Below are positions 57,201 to 64,000 of a stretch of DNA of 64,000 bases, piece after piece. Numbering within the stretch: the stretch's first letter is position 1; each line of letters begins with the position of its first letter. Location: the NCBI RefSeq assembly GCF_001638985.1, contig NW_017265134.1, forward strand, positions 1,703,732 to 1,767,731, in the 5' to 3' direction. Position numbers and translations under genes: made by a program. The notes below the pieces were generated by a model. The model was not told the origin of the DNA. It worked only from the letters and a program-made list of their open reading frames with translations, and did no database searches. This stretch comes from Phycomyces blakesleeanus NRRL 1555(-) (lineage: Eukaryota; Mucoromycota; Mucoromycetes; Mucorales; Phycomycetaceae).

Positions 57201-59230
57201 CTGTTTTAATTGTCAATCTGTGCGAGTCTTATATTGAAAAATATGTAATATAGATCTTTTGATAGAAAGCAAGAGATATGTATCTATGTCCAAAAAAAAA
57301 CAGGGTTCATAACCTAATAATAAAAGTCCACCCACAAATTCAAAGCGCATATAGAATATATGGTCTTTAAGGCTAATATCTTAAACGTCTATAGTTAAAT
57401 GTAAGACGAATAAAGAAGCATATACACACAATATTATACAGTCAAGGAACAACAGGTGAACGTCTAGAATGAATGTGTTTGGTATTAAATACAACCTGGT
57501 CTTATTTCATACTCTTCCCGCCAAACATAAAGCTAGTCTAATATATACTTTTTTTTTCCCCACTATTTTTCCACAGTAAATCTCATCTTCATATGTATAT
57601 TGAATATCCTCACTCCATTTAATTGCTATTATTTCAAAAGACTTTTAAATAAATTATTTATTTTCATGGTAACTTTTTTTTATATATAAAAAAACTTTTA
57701 TATAAGCCAGCATGGAAGTTATCACAGACTATTATAAGTGGACTTACCATATGTTTGGTACACACTATTTTTAAGTTACAAGGAGGAACTTTTAGGCTAA
57801 ACGTTTTAGACATTTAGCTTGGTTTTAGTAGGCGTTCTTTAGTCTACTGCAACAGTATTTTGGTCTAAATTGACTTGCTGTTTGTGATGCATTAACCAAA
57901 CCCAAGGTATACGTACATATATATTATAGTGTTGGCGTAATCTTATAAGCCATAGCTTTGATGTAATACTTGATAATTTTTTATGTTGAGTTCGATTAGT
58001 GTATTGTATAAACCTTGAAAAGAATATTTTTATATTTTGGTAAGAGTGGACTTGTATCCAAACGTACTAAACGTTAATTGTGTACCATTAAAAGGCTACT
58101 GAATAATATATCCACTTATATTTGTAGAGTTAATACTTCTTATAATGCCTTTAATATCAGTACTCTTGCAAAAATGCATTAAAATTCAAATTGGCCCCAG
58201 TGGTCGACCTCTGTTTTCTTGACAATACAAGTAGTATTAAGCCTTCCATATAAATGTTAATGTGGTTGTTTTATGTTATTGCTTTTGTCACTAAAAAATT
58301 ATGTAAATGTTAGGATGATGTTTATAAATAGCCTTTCTGTTTTTATGTATTATTATAATAGTCTACATCTAAGCCTAATAAGAATATTCAAATGATCTGT
58401 ATATATCTTATATAAAGTTACGTCCAATTGATATTCTTTTCTTTTTTATAAGATACTTGTTTATTTGCGAGCTTTATCAGGTAACAGAAAGATTTACAAT
58501 TCAACACAACTTGCCAGTATAAACAATCTATTCTAATATTCTATTGTAGTAAGACGAAAAGGTATTTTACAATCAGAAATAATAATACTATTTAGCACCA
58601 AAGATACTAAGGAAAAAAAATGACGTTACAGATAGTTGGACCAAGGAAACGCGTTTTTGGTAGCAAACTTGATCTTAGTTGAATGTTCTTAATCGACAAA
58701 AAAAATACTCCCAGTCTTATTTGTTTGTCTGTCTATTCTTCAAAGAATATTACTAATCAGAAATATTAACCAAAAAAAAATGGGAATCGTTCTTTCTATA
58801 TATTGAACATTAACATGAATTGATTATGTCATCTCTTCCATTTTATTACATCAACAAACTACTTATTACAGTGTTTTTGAGACTAGTAAATACGACTTAC
58901 TCCCAATAGAGTATGGAAAGGCTTCCCACTAAAACTCGTACTCGTTTAGCTTCATTCAAAATAAATAAAGTAATGTAAAATATAAAAGGCACACTATAGA
59001 GAATTTTACTCTAATATATACATATATATATAATAAAATGCTTGTAAAATTGGGTGATACTATAGAACAAAAGTACTCTATCGGTATATGTAATCCAAGT
59101 CGATCAAAATCATCTTCTTTATTGACGAATTAATATTAAATTATTAGATTATTTTTTGCAAAAGAAATTCGAAGATTTGTATTATTTGATAAAATGTTAT
59201 TTATGTAGGTAAATCTTTATCCTGCAAATA
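54263..59230. other. 5-kb gene-poor region
   Basis: AT-rich (TA)n-containing DNA. Two short open stretches drew attention (55031-55180 minus, 55402-55578 plus), but at about 45 codons each they are within chance. No tRNA, rRNA, CRISPR or inverted-repeat element was recognised. The last few hundred bases are the 3' flank of the first subtilase copy. Confidence 0.45.
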
Positions 59231-60713
59231 TCACGCTTCGATATCATAAAAGGCAAGTGGCTCTGAACATTCCCTCCGACAGTTATAATAATCTATGATA
59301 ATACCTGGTGTAGCTGTATACAAAATCTTTCTCTTTATATACTCTGGAGTAATCTGTCCTTTTTTCAAGCCCATATAATAGGCAGTTAGTCCTACAACAT
59401 GTGCTGCTGCTGCCGATGTTCTGAAAGGACATATTTTGCGCTCTTGTCCGAATTCCAGGCGGATAGTATATTTTGACCAGGTGCATATAAATCTACACAA
59501 TCTCCGTAGTTTGAGAATTGTGCAGCTGTGTCGTAGTATGTGGATGCTCCAACTTTAATTGCCCCAACAGCAGAAGGTGGTGAATAATAGCAAGCATTAT
59601 TCCCGCTATTTCCAGCAGGAACAACAATAGAAATCCCATAATGCGTTCCCTGTGTTTTTATAATTAACTTTTAGCTTTTACCTCACTATATTAAATGTAA
59701 ACAAGAAAAACTACCTCGTCAACGGCTTGGTTGAATACAAATGAAATCGTTGTGACACAATTTAAGGCTATGATGGCTTCTTTATATCTCCATTTATTAA
59801 GAAGAGATTTCTGAACATCGAATGTATGCCTCTTTAGTACCCAGTGAATTCCAGCTATAGCATCTGATACTGTTCTAGTACCATCTTCATCCAAGGTTTT
59901 TACAGAGACTAGCTTGGCTTTTTTGGCTACTCCGTATATATTACCTCCAATAATTCCAGCAGAATGGGTTCCATGACCGTTGTCGCCTTCCGAAGAAGAA
60001 TTATTTAATAGATTTACTCCAAAAGAAGCTCTACCCTCAAAATCATTGTGTTTGTCATAAATTCCGGTATCAAGAATGTATATCTTAACATGTTTGCCGC
60101 CGTCTTTTTCGTAAATGTATTCATCAAACGTAAGGTTGTTTAATTCTTCACGGTGTGAGATTCGAGCCAGGCCCCAAGGCGCTTGCTTTTGAATAGATGC
60201 TGCTTGTACATATTTATCTTGCTCGATATAATCCACCTGCTCAAATCCGGATATTTTTTTTTTTAAAAAAAAGATCAATTTTGTATTCGTTAAATAACCC
60301 AATCGATTTATGTGCTTAATTACCTCTTCATACGTTTGAATAATCCGTATTACATTTGAAGAGAATTTTCCAGAATATCCTTTGAAGCCCCCTATTTCGT
60401 ACTTGTGGATGATCCCATAATCAAGATTTTGATTAGTGTGGGATATCTAAGACTGTTGGATTTCCTCAATTTCATTGTAATGAATCAATGCTGTTTCTTG
60501 GTCTGTTTCTGGTTTGAATACAACTATGTACGCATTGGGAATAGTGGAGAACTGCTCAACCGAGTGTGGTTTCACAGAGTGAGTATTGGATGTATAAGTC
60601 GGCACCAATGGAATCTGGGACGGAATATCTTGGTCTGTCATAAGATTAAGATCTCCACTTGATATGCATAATACAAAGTTCAGCAAAAGCAGTAGTATAA
60701 GGTGGAGGATCAT
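59231..60713 (-). pseudogene. Subtilisin-like serine protease (S8A), tandem copy 1, disabled
   Basis: Secreted proteinase K-like protease gene with the exon layout of copy 2: exon 1 60713-60324, exon 2 60236-59715, exon 3 59649-59231. Signal peptide MILHLILLLLLNFVLCISSG, I9-type propeptide, then mature domain with DTG (YILDTGI) and GHGTHSAGIIGG intact. Two lesions are visible. An in-frame TAG at 60447-60449 lies in the propeptide. A 1-nt deletion near 59420 makes exon 3 419 nt instead of 420 and shifts the frame exactly at the GTS catalytic-serine motif. Exon 2 is 522 nt, the same as copy 2. The signal-peptide and propeptide region may still be translated to 88 residues. Called a pseudogene on two independent breaks. 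Confidence 0.85.
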
Positions 60714-61397
60714 TTTCTTTGCTTCAAATAATATACCCGGTTAAGAAAGGGTAAAGAAACAACAAAAGTGATTTTTTTATCATTCTGTAAATAGCTTAAA
60801 TATTAGATTTTAGACATACAGCTAACATATTTTTTATACTGATAAAATCTAGCACGATATATTGAGGACTGTTGGCCAATATCAAATAAGCAAAACAGAT
60901 TCATAATTAAGCGTAAAAATAAAAGAAGTATATAGGCAGACAGACAATGAAAAAAAAAAGAATAAAAGAATAATGCATATAATGATCAATAGGAACAGTG
61001 TAGAATAATCAAAGGGCAATTAAAATAAAGCCTTGGAAACATTACTGATGGGTACCTACCCGATAGAAATAATGAAGCTATTTACTTGCATATGTCGACT
61101 TTGACTTCTTGGATATTACAATTTATTAATTTTGAAGTAGAAATTATTGTGCAAGCTGGTTACTACTATTGCGCTGATTTTGAGTTACTCTATTAAAATA
61201 TAACACAGTTTATCAATCTTGAAAAAATATAAATCAATGAAATGTTGTTTACAGGCATATTTTAACTGGAGCAAAAATACTTTATTTATGCGTGCATAAA
61301 CTTGCAATAACTGATTTGATCTTTAAATGATTATTTTAAAAGTTTTTGTGCTAGGATGAACTGCTAATAGCTTAAACATAACTTAATCTTGCAAATA
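60714..61397. other. Spacer between subtilase copies 1 and 2
   Basis: 684 bp, AT-rich; promoter of copy 1 and 3' flank of copy 2. No gene. Confidence 0.7.
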
Positions 61398-62895
61398 TTA
61401 TAGTTTAAAACCATTAAAGGCGATTGGCTTTAAAGTAGAACGCCCATAAGGATCAAGCTCTAATATTACATCCGGTGTAGCTATATCCATAATTTTGCTC
61501 TTGATGTATTCAGGTGTATTTTGTCCTTCTCTCATGCTAATAAAGTAAGCAGCCAAGCCTGCTACATGCGATGCTGCCTCAGATGTTCCCGACAGAACTC
61601 TTTTTGAATTTTTATGAGAGTTTCCGGCAGATATTATGCTTTGACCTGGTGCGTATATATTCACACAATTCCCATTGTTTGAGAACAATGACTTTTTGTC
61701 ATAATAAGTTGATGATCCAACTTTGATGGCCGCTGTAACAGAAGGTGGCGAATAATCGCATGCGGACTGGCCATCATTTCCAGCCGGAACAATAATGGTA
61801 ACACCTCCATAAATTCCCTAGTTATGAAAATAAATTATTAATATCATATTTACTAAAGCATATTTAAAGAGAAATATCGGTTTCTTTTCCTACTTCTATG
61901 ACGGCTTTATTCAATGCTTTTGTACTAGTAGTAATAAAATTCAATGTTGCCACGGCTCCCTTATACGTATTGCCTTTCAAAAGAGATTTCTGAATATCAA
62001 ATTCATGACATTTAACTATCCAGTCAATGCCAGCTATAGCATTTGAGACGCTCCCAGTAGCGTTTTCATCCAAGATTTTTACAGAAACTAGTTTGGCCTT
62101 TTTGGCTACACCGTATCTTTTTCCTCCGATAATTCCAGCCGAATGGGTTCCATGGCCGTTAGTGTCATTATCTGGAGAGCCCTTTAAAAAGTTTACCCCA
62201 AACGAAGCTCTGCCACCAAAATCTTCATGTTCTTCGTATATTCCACTATCCATAATATAGACCGTTACATGTTTTCCAGCATGTTTGTTATAGAGATACT
62301 TGTTAAATGTGTTATCTGTTAATGCTTCTTTATGAGAAATTCTGGCTAGTCCCCAAGGAGCTTGGTTTTGTATACATGCTGCTTGTACATGTTTATCTTG
62401 CTCAATATAATCCACCTATTAGAGATAATTGATGCGCAAAATACAATAGTTAGCTTTAGATTTTGTTTAATAAATCCAATAACTTTAAGAAAAGTTGGAT
62501 ATTTGCATTACCTCTTCGTATGTCTGGATAGTGCTAATTACGCTTGAAGAGAACTTTCCAGAATATCCTTTGAAGCTGCCTATTTCGTACTTGTGGATGA
62601 TCCCATAATCAAGATTTTGATTAGTGTGGGATATATCGGACTGTTGGATTTCCTCAATTTCATTGTAATGAGTCAATGCTGTTTCTTGGTCTGTTTCTGG
62701 TTTGAATACAACTATGTACGCATTGAGAATAGTGGAGAACCGCTCGATTGAGTGTGGCTTCACAGAATGATTATTATGTAAATGAACTGATATCAATGAA
62801 CTCTGGGATAAAAGATCCTGGTTTGGCATAAGATATGGATCACCATTAACTATCGATAATACGAAGCTTAGGAGGAGTAAGAAGTGGCGCATCAT
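61398..62895 (-). CDS. Secreted subtilisin-like serine protease (S8A), tandem copy 2, intact, 441 aa
   Basis: Exons 62895-62512, 62415-61894 and 61817-61398; 1326 nt in frame. Signal peptide MMRHFLLLLSFVLSIVNG, then an I9-type propeptide (NAYIVVFKPETDQETAL) that would fold and inhibit the enzyme until cleaved. The mature domain starts about residue 135. The triad is complete: Asp184 (YIMDSGI), His216 (GHGTHSAG) and Ser381 (LSGTSEAASHVAG), with the oxyanion Asn316 (PAGND). The Pro usually following in GTSxAxPHVAG is Ser. Predicted secreted endopeptidase for nutrient breakdown. Intron positions agree with copies 1 and 3. The protease is the only complete member of the array in the window. Confidence 0.93.
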
Positions 62896-63536
62896 TTGTT
62901 TTGCTTCAAATGAGATATATGGTCAATAAACTATAAGAAAGCAACGCAATTGATGATTTTAAATAGGTTTAGCAATTAAAATACTAAATTCTAGACGTAC
63001 GGCTGATATAGTCTTTTTGTATTAAAAAAAAACATAGCACAGTATATCGATAGCTTTTGTTCAATATTAAACAAAAATGAAACATAAAAAAATATGAAAC
63101 AAACATATAGAAAACCAGACAGATAAAGATGAATAGCCAGAAACCAAGAAATAACTCAAGAATGATAGATAAAGCGATTAATAAAAAAAATGTTAAAAGA
63201 AGGATCTTTAAAGTATTGGTAGAGGTGTGGTAAATAATTTAATGATTATTCTAGAGTCTAAAGATGTTTTTAGTAAGGAGCTTTAGAGCCTTAGACCTAA
63301 AAAGAAATACTAGAGCTAAAAAAATTTGTTAAGAATATATATATATGTAACAGAGCTTGTAAATGTAGAGAGTATCGTAAACACATAATGTGCTACTTAT
63401 AAGTGTAATTAAATTGAATCAAAATGATTTATTTACCCTGGATTAAACAATCTTCTTTTTAAAAAAAACAAACATATGAAAATTGTGTAATTTGATAAAA
63501 GTGTATCTACATAGACATATATCACTCTTGCAAATA
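62896..63536. other. Spacer between subtilase copies 2 and 3
   Basis: 641 bp, AT-rich; promoter of copy 2 and 3' flank of copy 3. No gene. Confidence 0.7.
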
Positions 63537-64000
63537 TTATGTATTTGTTTCATAAAAGGCAAGTGGTTCGAAGTATGAGCGACTGACCAAGTCCACTCTG
63601 ATGATATCTGGTGTACTTGTGTATATGATTTTTCTCTTGATATACTCTGGAGTACTTTGTCCTTCAACCATACTAGTGTAATAAGCAGCCAACCCTGCAA
63701 CATGGGATGCGGCAGTAGATGTTCCCGAAAGGACCTTTTTTGAATTCATATCAGTATTCCAGGCTGACAGTATATTTTGACCTGGTGCATATATATCCAC
63801 ACATTCTCCAAAATTTGAGGGTCGTGTATCATGATCGTAGTAGGTCGATGCACTAACTGTAATGCAATTCTTTGCGGAAGATGGCGAGTAATTGCAAGCG
63901 TTCCCCATATTATTTCCAGCAGGGACAACAATTGAAATGCCCTTATATGCTCCCTATTTTACAAAAGTTAATTGTGCATCTAATTCCTTATATAAAATGT
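63537..64000 (-). CDS. Secreted subtilisin-like serine protease, tandem copy 3, 3' exon only
   Basis: Exon 63953-63537 (417 nt, 139 codons, TAA at 63537-63539) is the last exon of a third array member; 63954-64000 is intron and the earlier exons lie right of the window. It contains the oxyanion motif PAGNN, YAPGQNILSAWN, and the catalytic-serine motif LSGTSTAASHVAGLAAYY, with Ser instead of Pro as in copy 2. The exon is intact. Distance between stops of copies 1, 2 and 3 is 2167 and 2139 bp, so the repeat unit is about 2.15 kb. Confidence 0.88.

Overview
This is nuclear DNA of a filamentous fungus, most likely Mucoromycota (inference). It is AT-rich, with short spliceosomal introns (mostly 50-120 nt, GT-AG, a few GC-AG), fungal Zn2Cys6 regulators, decayed Tc1/mariner elements, a recurrent Mucoromycota-type orphan family and a tandem array of secreted subtilases. 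No prokaryotic, organellar or CRISPR signal was seen. Exon structures below were built by hand from splice sites and reading-frame continuity; nearly every model closes in frame.

Layout. 1-154 (-): 5' end of an unidentified gene. 2.0-7.6 kb (-): DNA primase large subunit PRI2 and a Gyp5/EVI5-type TBC Rab-GAP. 7.6-10.9 kb: a gap with at most coding relics. 10.9-16.5 kb (+): EFG1 (rRNA processing), a regulator with a C-terminal Zn2Cys6 cluster, a four-span membrane protein, and the 3' exon of an unidentified gene. 17.4-20.3 kb (-): a mitochondrial-type membrane J-protein and ribosomal protein uL23. 21.3-22.2 kb (+): a Pro/Gln-rich membrane protein. 22.4-28.0 kb (-): a large Zn2Cys6 regulator and the deubiquitinase OTU1, which has 15 exons including an 11-nt and an apparent 1-nt exon. 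28-38.7 kb: gene-poor, with a tandem duplicate of a short orphan gene, a U6 snRNA-like retrocopy flanked by 16-nt direct repeats, and decayed mobile elements. 39.0-41.4 kb (-): rhodanese/tyrosine phosphatase. 42.9-44.0 kb (-): NmrA-like protein. 44.6-45.8 kb (+): NIF3. 46.1-47.9 kb (-): mitochondrial acyl-CoA dehydrogenase. 49.2-51.4 kb: divergent ribosomal protein genes uL5 and uL13. 51.6-52.5 kb (-): nicotinamide riboside kinase. 52.5-59.2 kb: gene-poor, with one HTH transposase-type ORF. 59.2-64.0 kb (-): three tandem subtilases, one dead, one intact and one cut by the window edge.

The housekeeping genes cover DNA priming, ribosome assembly and composition, membrane traffic, ubiquitin removal, NAD synthesis and branched-chain acyl-CoA oxidation. 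They are not an operon, although uL5 and uL13 share one intergenic region. The unusual material is the OTU1 splicing structure, the duplicated orphan gene whose upstream DNA is better conserved than its coding sequence, the U6 retrocopy, and the subtilase array with signs of gene conversion.
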